A DNA stretch of 14,036 nt from JAFARZ01 sp035651595 (GTDB taxonomy: Bacteria; Actinomycetota; Actinomycetes; Streptosporangiales; Streptosporangiaceae), in contig DASRFJ010000133.1 in the NCBI GenBank assembly GCA_035651595.1, positions 1 through 14,036 on the forward strand, given 5' to 3'. Position numbers and translations under genes: made by a program. Within the stretch, counting starts at the first letter, position 1. Every line of letters begins with the position of its first letter. Of the stretch, positions 1 through 6,730 are shown piece by piece. A model generated the notes under the pieces. The model had not been told where the DNA came from, did no database searches, and was given only the letters and a program-made list of their open reading frames with translations.

Positions 1-120
1 GCCCGGCCAGACCGCCCGCCCGCGCCCTCGCCGCCCGGCCCGCCCGCCCGCGCCGAGCCCTCCGCGCCGGATAAACCGGATATATGCGGTTATTTCCGGT
101 GTGCCATCGGGCGTGCCAGA
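1..120. other. GC-rich low-complexity edge, no gene recognised
   Basis: This edge stretch is almost pure G+C up to about position 65. It contains the 15-base string CCGCCCGCCCGCGCC twice (12-26 and 40-54). It is followed by a short AT-richer imperfect palindrome at about 66-100, in which an ATAAACCG-like arm faces CGGTTAT. No reading frame here can be defended. It may be the 3' end of a gene lying outside the window, or spacer. Confidence 0.4.
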
Positions 121-2580
121 TTATTGCGGACACTTACCCCCCCGGATTGGGGGGGTAAGTGTCCGCAATCTTTTTCGAGCGACGTCCAGGGGGCGCGGGG
201 GTGGTAGAACGACAGGGTCAGACCAGGGCAAACAGGATTGTCCGACAGCAGGTAACGGTCCCCGATCGTCTAGGCCGTCGTATACAACGCATCTCAGCTC
301 TGAGGTGTAGCGCCGGCCTTCGCGGTCGGCCAGCCAGAGCTGGTCCGGGTCGGGGAGCATTTCGGTGACGGTGAACTCGGTGTGCCCGGCGGCCTGGGTC
401 TGCCGGATCTGCTTGGCGAAGAGGTTGACCAGGACGATGCTGCGGAAGTCGACGGCCGTCGGCTTGAGCTCGACGGGGACGCGGGAGAACACCCGTTCCG
501 GCACGTCGTGCCGCTGCCGCCAGCGCCGCGCGAGGTAGAAGCGTGTCTGCTCGTCCTTTACCGAGGCCCAGCCCGCGTCCGCGACCTGGCAGACCCATTG
601 CTCCCGGCTCAGCACGAACCGGTCGATCGTGATGCGCGGCTGGTGCGCCGCCGGAGCCACCGGCTGGAACGCGTTGGCGACGACTCCGTTCATGAGATCG
701 CCGACCACCTCGAAGAAGTCCAGTTCGGTGCCGGACGGCAGCCGCACGACAAGGTCGTCGCCCCGGCGGACGACGGTCATCGCGGCGCCGGGCAGAACCG
801 TGGCGGATTCCGGCGGGTCGAGCGAGTCGGTGATGGCGGAGGACCAGTACGTCACGCCCGGCCCAAGGATGGCCGAGGGCGGGCTGGTCCGGGACGTCAC
901 CGCCCGGTAGTCCTTGTCGGGGATGCCGACGATCCGCCGGTCGCCGTGGTCGGCCTGCTCCGCGGCGACCAGCCTTGCCGGGTCGGGGTGCTGCTCGGCG
1001 AAGGACCGGGCCTCCAGGGTGTTGTTTGACAGGTGCACCTCGCCGAGGACCAGCAGGAAGTTGCCGCGCCGCACCTCGCCAGGCGACGCCGCCGCGATCA
1101 TGATGTCTGGTGAGTGCTGCCGGGCGTTGCTCCAGCTGACCGGGTGCCCGGGGAAGCGCTCCGCGACCCTGGCGGCGATCGCGTCCGCGCTGACCTGGTG
1201 CCTGCTTGGCGTCGTGGCCGGACCGAGCACTTCCTGCCAGCGCCGCTGAAGCTCCGCGATGCACGCCGCGGCGATCTCGCTCGCCCCGCGGGTGAGGGGC
1301 GTGTACAGGTGCGGCGACGCCACGGTGAGCAGCCGCTGGAGCGGCACGGACGCGCCGCCGGTCCTGGCCGCCTCGCGGTCGAACAGCTCCCCGAAGAGGC
1401 CGCGGTACCTGGCGGCCACCTCGTTGACCAGCCAGCGGGCGCTGTCCAGCACGAGGCCGAGCGGCCGGGCCAGCGCCCCGGTCACCGCCTGGCCCAGTTC
1501 CACGTGCACGTCCCGGACGGTGTCGGTGTACACCAGGGTCCGGCCGGCGTAGGCCTCGCCCGCCCTGCGGGTCGCCGGTGTGGCAGTGACCTGCTCGAAC
1601 GTCTCTGCCAGGTTCGCCAGCGCCAGCTGGAGCCTGGCCGGGTCGCCGGCCGAGGCGGCCACCGCGTCCCGCGCCTCGATCATCCGGTCGACCGGTTCCA
1701 GTGCCATGGCCCGCGCCGGCGGGTCGGCGATCTGCGCCAGCTGTTCCCGGAGCAGCCGCTCCGGCCAGGCGTGCATCGCGCCCTTGAGATCGGTGCGCAG
1801 CGCGCCGAGCTCGGTGAGCCGGGCGAGCGTGGCGCGAGCTTCGGGTTCGCCGGCGAGCACCTCGCTGATCGTCCGGCTGCCATCGCAGGCCGCCAGGATC
1901 CGCAGCTCGGTGTCGGTGAGCGTGACCGGCGGGCGGTTCGGGCGGTGCAGCACGTTCCCGGCGAGGAATACCGACCGCGGCCGCCGGGGCCGCAGCCAGC
2001 CGAGCACTCGGCCGTGCCGGGCGATCACGGCCGCTACCGCGTCGATGGCCCAGACCTCGAAGTACGTGGTCTGGCGGGCTATCAGCCGCTCTCCCGGCGT
2101 CATCACCAGGTCGGGTGTGCCAGGCGTCACGGTCGCCCAGCCGACCGGGCCGAAGAAGCCGATCGTGTCGTTCTTCAGGCAGTACCGCTGAAGGTAGCTC
2201 GCGATCACGAGTTCCTGCCCGCGGTCCTTTGACCGCCGCCCGGTGCCGACGCCCGATTCGCGCAGCCTGCGCACCAGCCCGGGGTTCTGCCAGACGAGCG
2301 CTTCCCGGAAGCACGGATCGGCCTCGATCCCGGCGATGGCACGGGACAGCCGCCCGGCGGCGGCGGAGTACGCCGCCTGGTAGGCCGGCCCGGCACCACC
2401 GGGCCGTCCGACCGGGTCCGCCCCGTTCAGCTCTATCGCGGCGAGGTCGGCGGCGCGCGCCAGCGGCTCGTCGCAGATCGCCAGCACCATGCCGGCCGGG
2501 AATCCCGCGCTCCGCAGGCCCACGTCCCGCCACATGCTCCATGACGTCCCGTCAAGCGGGACCCGGTGCGTGACGGTCAC
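121..2580 (-). CDS. LanB-like protein: lantibiotic dehydratase N-terminal family, no elimination domain
   Basis: Recognised as the lantibiotic dehydratase N-terminal (aminoacyl-tRNA-using) family from the KNDTIGFFGPVGW block near residues 136-148, the LGEVHLSNNTLE block in the C-terminal half, and the closing TEMLPDPDQLWL...GRRYTSELR block ending near residue 763. Full class I LanB proteins are about 1000 residues and end in a separate elimination domain. This one is about 819 residues and stops after the tRNA-dependent part. Family members of this kind transfer an amino acid (Glu in true dehydratases) from aminoacyl-tRNA. The substrate here is unknown. The GTG start at 2580 is chosen because it overlaps the stop of the upstream condensation gene as GTGA; an ATG at 2607 would add nine residues. 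The last 56 or so codons are less GC-biased at the third position, include a TTA leucine codon at 253-255, and run into the inverted repeat at 123-169, so the native 3' end may have been replaced. Cytoplasmic; no membrane segment seen. Confidence 0.88.
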   Translation of the reverse strand: MTVTHRVPLDGTSWSMWRDVGLRSAGFPAGMVLAICDEPLARAADLAAIELNGADPVGRPGGAGPAYQAAYSAAAGRLSRAIAGIEADPCFREALVWQNPGLVRRLRESGVGTGRRSKDRGQELVIASYLQRYCLKNDTIGFFGPVGWATVTPGTPDLVMTPGERLIARQTTYFEVWAIDAVAAVIARHGRVLGWLRPRRPRSVFLAGNVLHRPNRPPVTLTDTELRILAACDGSRTISEVLAGEPEARATLARLTELGALRTDLKGAMHAWPERLLREQLAQIADPPARAMALEPVDRMIEARDAVAASAGDPARLQLALANLAETFEQVTATPATRRAGEAYAGRTLVYTDTVRDVHVELGQAVTGALARPLGLVLDSARWLVNEVAARYRGLFGELFDREAARTGGASVPLQRLLTVASPHLYTPLTRGASEIAAACIAELQRRWQEVLGPATTPSRHQVSADAIAARVAERFPGHPVSWSNARQHSPDIMIAAASPGEVRRGNFLLVLGEVHLSNNTLEARSFAEQHPDPARLVAAEQADHGDRRIVGIPDKDYRAVTSRTSPPSAILGPGVTYWSSAITDSLDPPESATVLPGAAMTVVRRGDDLVVRLPSGTELDFFEVVGDLMNGVVANAFQPVAPAAHQPRITIDRFVLSREQWVCQVADAGWASVKDEQTRFYLARRWRQRHDVPERVFSRVPVELKPTAVDFRSIVLVNLFAKQIRQTQAAGHTEFTVTEMLPDPDQLWLADREGRRYTSELRCVVYDGLDDRGPLPAVGQSCLPWSDPVVLPPPRPLDVARKRLRTLTPPIRGGKCPQ
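123..169. repeat. Perfect 21-bp inverted repeat, terminator or mobile-element end
   Basis: The arms ATTGCGGACACTTACCCCCCC (first 20 bases at 123-142, with one more C at 143) and its exact reverse complement at 149-169 flank a 5-base loop, GGATT. The run TTTTT follows at 171-175 on the plus strand, so the structure has the form of an intrinsic terminator for plus-strand transcription. For the minus-strand LanB-like transcript the U-tract would precede the stem, not follow it. The repeat overlaps the last 15 or so codons and the stop of the LanB-like gene, which is unusual for a native terminator. A miniature transposable element or paired insertion-sequence ends are alternatives that cannot be told apart from sequence alone. 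Confidence 0.75.
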
Positions 2581-3935
2581 CTGGCGAGATCGGCGAGCTG
2601 CCGCCACTCGCGGTCCGGCTCGTTAGCCAGCCTGGACAATATCCGGTTGTAGTCGGCCGCCCAGCCGGCCACCTTCCGCTCGCCGAACTCGTCGGCGTTG
2701 TACACGACGTTGCCGAGCAGATCGTCGGACCTGCCGCCGATCGCCATGCTCCAGGACATGCCGGACGGGATGTCCGAGGTCTCCTTGCTCGGCAGCGTGC
2801 GCTTGAAGGCCTGGCGTGCGCCGTCGGCGATGGGCAGCGTCGTCGCGCTGTTGGGCCGCGACTGGAACATCCCGAGCACGAACTGGGAGTTCTTCGGGTC
2901 GTCGTGCGGGCTGTTGAAATCGGGCAGATCCTGCTCGATGACGGAGATCGGCACCTCGTGCGCGTAGGCGTCGAGGCACGTGTCCTTGGTGGCCGCCACG
3001 ATCTCCCGGAAGCTCGCGCACTGGCTGATGTCGGTGCGGAACGGCACCAGGTTCATGAACAGGCCCATCGTGTTCTGGAAGGCGGCCTCGTTGCGGCCGG
3101 TCGTGAACGCGCGGATGCCCGGGTCGGGCAGACCCGTCATCTCGTGGACGAACACGCTGAACGCCGCGAGCAGGACCATGAACATGGAGCTGCGCGTCTC
3201 GCGGGCAAACCTGACCGTCGCCGCCATCTCCTCGGCGCTGACGACGTAGTTGTGCGCGGAGAACGGCCTGCTGTAGACCTCGGGTCTCGGGTTGTCGTTC
3301 GGCAGCGCGAGCACGCGGGCGCCGCTCAGCTTTTCCCGCCAGTACCGGCGCGCGACGCTGTCGTCGGCCGTGCCGGCGCGCTGCCATTCGGCGTACTCCC
3401 GGTACTGCTTGACCGGGGGCAGCTCCGGTGTGCGATCGTGGGCCCGCGCGTCGTAGAACGCCGCCAGGTCGCGCAGGATCACGCTCTGGGACCAGGCGTC
3501 CGACGCGGAGTGGTGCACCACGAGCACGAGGACCGAGTCGCGGTCGTCGAACCTGGTGAACGTCGCCCGCATGACCGGCACCTGCCGAGGCGTCATCGTG
3601 CTCTTCTCCGCCTCGATGATCAGTTCCTCGGCGATCAGCTCACGTGGCCGGTCCTCGGCGGGCCGGTCGCGGATCTCGAGCGGCACCTGGCACGGTGGGT
3701 ACACCTGCTGGTACGGGGGCTGTGCGTCGCGGACGACGACGGTGCGCAGCAGTTCGTGGCGCCGCACCACGTCGTCGAGTGCTCCCTGGAGGGCCGGGAC
3801 GTCGACGTGGCCAGCGATGCGCAGCGCCGAGACGATCGTGAACCTGTTGCCGAAGGCGCCTTTCAGGTCGCCGTCGTCCAGCGAGCAGAAGTACTGCTGG
3901 GTAAAGGACAGCGGATACCGCCCGGTCTGTGTCAT
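2577..3935 (-). CDS. Stand-alone NRPS condensation enzyme
   Basis: A 452-residue protein that is essentially one complete condensation domain (usual size about 450). It begins with a PLSFTQQYF version of the first core motif. The catalytic motif HHSASDA lies at residues 141-147, with both His residues and the Asp (D146) present. A GLFMNLVPFRTD block corresponds to the family's G-F-N-P-R motif. Such enzymes form an amide or ester bond between a carrier-bound acyl group and a nucleophile. No carrier or adenylation domain is fused, so it must act in trans. ATG at 3935 is preceded by a modest GAGGGA. Its TGA overlaps the GTG of the LanB-like gene by four bases, which suggests coupled translation and a shared task. 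It is read divergently from the thioesterase-like gene at 4099. The intact motif argues for an active enzyme; donor and acceptor are not predictable. Confidence 0.93.
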   Translation of the reverse strand: MTQTGRYPLSFTQQYFCSLDDGDLKGAFGNRFTIVSALRIAGHVDVPALQGALDDVVRRHELLRTVVVRDAQPPYQQVYPPCQVPLEIRDRPAEDRPRELIAEELIIEAEKSTMTPRQVPVMRATFTRFDDRDSVLVLVVHHSASDAWSQSVILRDLAAFYDARAHDRTPELPPVKQYREYAEWQRAGTADDSVARRYWREKLSGARVLALPNDNPRPEVYSRPFSAHNYVVSAEEMAATVRFARETRSSMFMVLLAAFSVFVHEMTGLPDPGIRAFTTGRNEAAFQNTMGLFMNLVPFRTDISQCASFREIVAATKDTCLDAYAHEVPISVIEQDLPDFNSPHDDPKNSQFVLGMFQSRPNSATTLPIADGARQAFKRTLPSKETSDIPSGMSWSMAIGGRSDDLLGNVVYNADEFGERKVAGWAADYNRILSRLANEPDREWRQLADLAR

Positions 3936-3993
3936 CGCCCACCGGTCCCTCGGAGTCCTTCCTAGCCTGCCCGGGGCGAGCTGAACAGGCCAC

Positions 3994-4019
3994 CTTCCCG
4001 GTTGCGCGCAACCGGGAAG
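3994..4019. promoter_or_regulatory. Perfect 26-bp palindrome, candidate operator
   Basis: The half-site CTTCCCGGTTGCG is followed directly by its exact reverse complement with no spacer. It lies 59 bases from the start of the minus-strand condensation gene and 80 bases from the plus-strand thioesterase-like ATG. That placement suits a dimeric repressor or activator controlling both directions. It could also fold into a hairpin in the plus-strand leader RNA. No regulator gene lies in the window, so the cognate protein is unknown. Confidence 0.6.
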
Positions 4020-4061
4020 ATGCCCGGAGACGCGGTCGCGGAGGAGGCTTGGGAAGCGTGA
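4020..4061 (+). CDS. Possible 13-codon leader ORF
   Basis: ATG at 4020 opens MPGDAVAEEAWEA and ends in TGA at 4059-4061. That stop overlaps the GTG of the next tiny frame as GTGA. The ATG sits right beside the palindrome arm and has no well-spaced ribosome binding site, so translation is doubtful. It is listed because it forms a stop-start chain with the next two frames. Confidence 0.2.
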   Translation: MPGDAVAEEAWEA

Positions 4062-4102
4062 CTAACCTCCTGCGATCGACGGCTCGGCTGGCGCGGCCAT
4101 GA
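4058..4102 (+). CDS. Probable 14-codon leader ORF coupled to thioesterase-like gene
   Basis: GTG at 4058 reads MTNLLRSTARLARP and stops with TGA at 4100-4102, overlapping the ATG of the downstream gene as ATGA. GGAGGAGG at 4040-4047, ten bases upstream, is the only strong ribosome binding site in this stretch. The downstream ATG at 4099 has none of its own, and an in-frame TAA at 4063 rules out an earlier start for that gene. The simplest reading is that ribosomes load here and reinitiate at 4099. The peptide has no recognised function. Confidence 0.4.
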   Translation: MTNLLRSTARLARP

Positions 4103-4857
4103 TTCTCGAGCGGCTCGTCGCCGGCGCGGCAAAGCCGGTTCTGGTCGCCGACTTCCAGGCATTCTCCTCGGCGCCCAGGCTCAGCCACATGGTCAGCGGC
4201 CGAGCGGCCGGCCGGCCGGTCTATCAGGTCGATCCGCTCGACGCGCTGTCCCAGGACCGGCCCTACATCCCCCTAGCCGACCTGGCCGCCGAGGCCGTGG
4301 GCTCGTTCACGAGTTCCCAGCCGGCCGACGGCCCTGTCTTCGTCATCGGCTATTGCAGCGCCGCCGCCCTGTCCGTGCGCATCGCGACGTTGCTGGCGCG
4401 CTCGCGGGAGGCCATCGCCGTCCTGCTCCGGCCGTCCTGGCCCGACGCCAAGAGCATCGAGGAGCAGTTCGCGATGCTGGCGGCCAACGTCGGCGCGCGC
4501 CAGCTGTCGTGCCCTGAGCTCGATGGGGATCCGGTCAGCTGCGTGCGACGCATGGAGGAGCTGCTCGGCGCCGAACTCGCGGCTCTGGTCACCGCCCAGG
4601 GGCTGGACGCGTCGGCCGACACCTTCGGCGAACTGCTGCTGACGTACCGGTCGTGGCTGGCCTTCCTGCTGGCGTGCCGGAACGACTCCCCAGCGAACGG
4701 GGCCGCCGAGGTGCGGGTGCTGACAGAAGCCCCGGACAACGCCAGCGTCCCCGGCCTGCCTCCCGGCGACTTCAAGGTGAGCGCGCTGCCGGCCCTCGAC
4801 GGCGACAACCCGGTCACCCCGGAAGTAGTCGAGCGAGTAGTAGCCGAGCTGACCTAA
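4099..4857 (+). CDS. Thioesterase-like alpha/beta-hydrolase, probably catalytically impaired
   Basis: A 252-residue protein with a thioesterase-type alpha/beta-hydrolase layout. The nucleophile elbow is GYCSAA, with Cys at residue 86 where most thioesterases have Ser. It aligns over its length with the protein at 11495-12268: both start near a P-x-LV segment, share the GYC elbow, share a TY...L helix in the lid and end in a PEV...V block. The other protein has IDHDDLL at the C-terminal His loop; this one has GDNPVT, so Asn237 stands where the catalytic His should be. The residue matching that protein's Asp after the next strand is Arg111. It is therefore predicted to be a poor hydrolase, perhaps a binding partner or a diverged enzyme. 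It is the only plus-strand gene in the locus, is divergent from the condensation gene and convergent with the exporter, and appears translationally coupled to a tiny leader frame. Confidence 0.8.
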   Translation: MILERLVAGAAKPVLVADFQAFSSAPRLSHMVSGRAAGRPVYQVDPLDALSQDRPYIPLADLAAEAVGSFTSSQPADGPVFVIGYCSAAALSVRIATLLARSREAIAVLLRPSWPDAKSIEEQFAMLAANVGARQLSCPELDGDPVSCVRRMEELLGAELAALVTAQGLDASADTFGELLLTYRSWLAFLLACRNDSPANGAAEVRVLTEAPDNASVPGLPPGDFKVSALPALDGDNPVTPEVVERVVAELT

Positions 4858-5236
4858 CCCGCCCCGCCCCCGCACGACGAAATATCCGCATATTTCATGA
4901 TTTCGGTATTGGGGCCCACTTCTTTGGGGCCGATCCAAAATGCGCTCGTTCCGGCCTGGCTGTCTGCGCGGGACCCTGCCTGATGGTGCTGAGGCTAGCG
5001 TGGATCATGTGGCTGGCGATGCACGCCCCCCGCTGGCTGATCCTGCATCAATGTGGTGGATTGTCCCATCGTGGTGAGTTGACCCTCGTAAACGAGGGTC
5101 GCGCCCCCACGAAGGGGTAATCCACCACGTTGTTCCGGATTTATCCGCCGCCAGCGGGCCGCCAGCACAGCAGCCGCACCGCGCGACACGCCGTGAGCGC
5201 ACATTGTTCCGGAACGCTTACATCTGGCCTAAACCA
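4858..5236. other. Convergent intergenic region with several inverted repeats
   Basis: These 379 bases lie between the ends of two convergent genes and hold no convincing gene. A small hairpin (GAAATAT, loop CCGC, ATATTTC) sits at 4879-4896, and an alternative CGAAAT/ATTTCG pairing at 4878-4905 overlaps it. A large composite inverted repeat spans 5053-5128. The string TTGTTCCGGA occurs at 5130-5139 and again at 5204-5213; the second copy lies within the palindrome GTTCCGGAAC (5207-5216). The first part is clearly AT-richer than the flanking genes. Confidence 0.6.
5053..5128. repeat. 76-bp composite inverted repeat, MITE-like or bidirectional terminator
   Basis: The outer arms GTGGTGGATT (5053-5062) and AATCCACCAC (5119-5128) pair perfectly. 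Inside, TCCCATCGTGG pairs with CCACGAAGGGG with two mismatches. At the centre a perfect 9-bp hairpin, GACCCTCGT / ACGAGGGTC (5081-5100), has a two-base loop. The three nested paired blocks resemble a miniature inverted-repeat element or a strong two-way terminator between convergent genes. No transposase is nearby and no clear target-site duplication is seen. Confidence 0.6.
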
Positions 5237-6607
5237 TTAGCCGGCCTGACGGCTGGTGTCCGTGCTCACTTCCGGAGGTACGGCCACTGGAACCACTGTC
5301 GTTCGGTCAAAGCCTTTTAGCCCAGCCAGCAGGTAGGACCCGTCAGGTTGCACTGTGCCGAAGTCCCGGTACTCCTGCTGGGTCAGTCCGGCGAGGAACG
5401 CCAGGCCGGTCACCGCGCCCGCGATCGGGAAGAAGACGGTCGGGCCGAGGTGGTGCACAAGGACGCCGGCGAGCGCGACCGATGCCGGATATGTGCCGTA
5501 TGTGCACGTCATCATCAGCGCCATGACGCGCCCGAGCACGTGCGGCGGGGTCCACCGCTGGCCCGCGGTGAAGAAGATGCTGTTGCTCAGTCCTTGGGTC
5601 GCGCCGAACACAACAAGCGCCGCCGCCGCGCCGACCTCGCCGCCCAGGTACGGGATCAGGCTGATGGCCACCCCGTAGACGGCGAACCCCATCGTCGCGA
5701 CGATCGTCGGCTTGCGCAGGTTCCCGGTGCGCGCGGACAGCAGCGTGCCGGCCAGGCCGCCGGCCGCGAGGCAGGCGAGCAGCGCGCCGTATCCGCCCGC
5801 CCCGTACCGGGCATGCGCCAGCGCGGGCAGTGCCACACCCACCAGCCCGCCGCCGGACAGGTTCGCGATGATGATCACGATGATGAAGACCTGCATCGCC
5901 CTCGATCGCCGCAGCAGGTCCATCACCCCCAGCTGGCTGATCGCGTCGTTCGCGCTTGGGGCACCCTTAGGCTTGGCGCTCGCGGCCTTCTTCGGCCGGC
6001 GCCCCGGGATCAGCGCCAGGGACAGGGCGGAGACCGCGAACGAGCCGGCGTCGACCGCGAACGCCGGAGCCGAACCCACGGTCGCGACCAGCGCGCCGCC
6101 GAGCGCCGGCCCGAGCAGCGAGCCCGCCCGGATCGCGGCCTGAGACACCCCGTTGCCCGCCGCCAGCTGACTGCGATCGAGCAACGAGGGCATGATCGTG
6201 AACGAGGCCGGAATGTATATGCCTTCCCCGGCGCCGATCAGCGCGGCCAGCGGTCCCAGCGTCGCCAGCGTCGCGACGTGGCGCGTCGCCAGCAGCGCCA
6301 TCACAGCGACCAGCACGCACCGCAGGACATCGGCCGTCAGCATGATCGTGCGTGCCCCGACCTTGTCGGTCAGCACTCCGCCGACCGAAATCAGCGCCGT
6401 GCGCGGCACCCCGTAGCACGCCAGGACGGTGCCGAGCAGGACCGGCCCGCCGTGCGAGGACAGCACCAGCCAGGGGAGGGCCACCGCGTAGCAGTAGTCG
6501 CCCAAGGTCGAGGCGAGCTGCCCGCCCGTCAGCAACCGGAAGCTGGGTACCGCCAGCACCCCCGAGCGCCATGCTGCCGGTATCCGCTGCCACGGTCGTG
6601 CCGTCAT
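5237..6607 (-). CDS. MFS exporter, probable product efflux or self-resistance
   Basis: A major facilitator superfamily transporter of about 456 residues with roughly twelve hydrophobic segments. The family's loop 2-3 signature appears as VLTDKVGAR near residues 78-86, close to the usual G-x-L-x-D-R-x-G-R pattern. Overall it resembles small-molecule and siderophore exporters of the MFS_3/EntS type. A charged, Lys-rich loop with KKAASAKPKG lies mid-protein between the two halves. ATG at 6607 is chosen because AGGAGGA lies just upstream; an ATG at 6631 has no ribosome binding site and would add eight residues. It is the last gene of the long minus-strand group and follows a gap of about 120 bases, so it may have its own promoter or share the operon. 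Export of the pathway product is the natural role, inferred from context only. Confidence 0.92.
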   Translation of the reverse strand: MTARPWQRIPAAWRSGVLAVPSFRLLTGGQLASTLGDYCYAVALPWLVLSSHGGPVLLGTVLACYGVPRTALISVGGVLTDKVGARTIMLTADVLRCVLVAVMALLATRHVATLATLGPLAALIGAGEGIYIPASFTIMPSLLDRSQLAAGNGVSQAAIRAGSLLGPALGGALVATVGSAPAFAVDAGSFAVSALSLALIPGRRPKKAASAKPKGAPSANDAISQLGVMDLLRRSRAMQVFIIVIIIANLSGGGLVGVALPALAHARYGAGGYGALLACLAAGGLAGTLLSARTGNLRKPTIVATMGFAVYGVAISLIPYLGGEVGAAAALVVFGATQGLSNSIFFTAGQRWTPPHVLGRVMALMMTCTYGTYPASVALAGVLVHHLGPTVFFPIAGAVTGLAFLAGLTQQEYRDFGTVQPDGSYLLAGLKGFDRTTVVPVAVPPEVSTDTSRQAG

Positions 6608-6730
6608 CACTCCTCCTCGGACTCGGATCATTCCGATGGGCGATGCCAGAGGTGCGTGGAACGTCCCAGGCAGCCTCCCAGCCCGGGGCGTGTACCCGCA
6701 CCTTCGACATTGCGTGCGGACCTCATAGGT
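6608..6730 (-). other. Gap before the exporter; possible 32-codon ORF, no firm gene
   Basis: This is the only real gap inside the large minus-strand group. A 32-codon frame starts at ATG 6726 and ends in TGA at 6628-6630, overlapping the upstream ATG (6631) of the exporter as ATGA. It contains a GLGGCLGRSTHLWHR segment with one Cys, one Ser and two Thr, but has no good ribosome binding site. A second ATG at 6710 opens a different frame (MSKVRVHAPGWEAAWDVPR) that runs on through the exporter gene. Neither is convincing as a precursor peptide. Confidence 0.2.

Larger units (their letters stand above)
3936..4098. promoter_or_regulatory. Divergent promoter region
   Basis: These 163 bases separate the start of the condensation/LanB-like operon (minus) from the thioesterase-like gene (plus), so promoters in both directions should lie here. 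No convincing -35/-10 pair is visible. The region holds a perfect 26-bp palindrome and two tiny stop-start-linked reading frames, listed separately. Confidence 0.6.

Noticed and set aside
123..169. Reading the inverted repeat as the normal terminator of the LanB-like gene.
   Set aside because: The T-run follows the stem only on the plus strand, and the stem overlaps the end of the minus-strand coding sequence, so the orientation and position do not fit a simple terminator for that gene.
218..2542. A 774-codon minus-strand frame overlapping the LanB-like gene.
   Set aside because: It is an Arg/Ala/Gly-rich shadow in another frame; the LanB family motifs are all in the frame from 2580.
4897..4983. 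A 28-codon plus-strand frame starting MISVLGPTSLGP in the convergent spacer, considered as a small peptide.
   Set aside because: It has no ribosome binding site, overlaps hairpin sequence and shows no coding bias.
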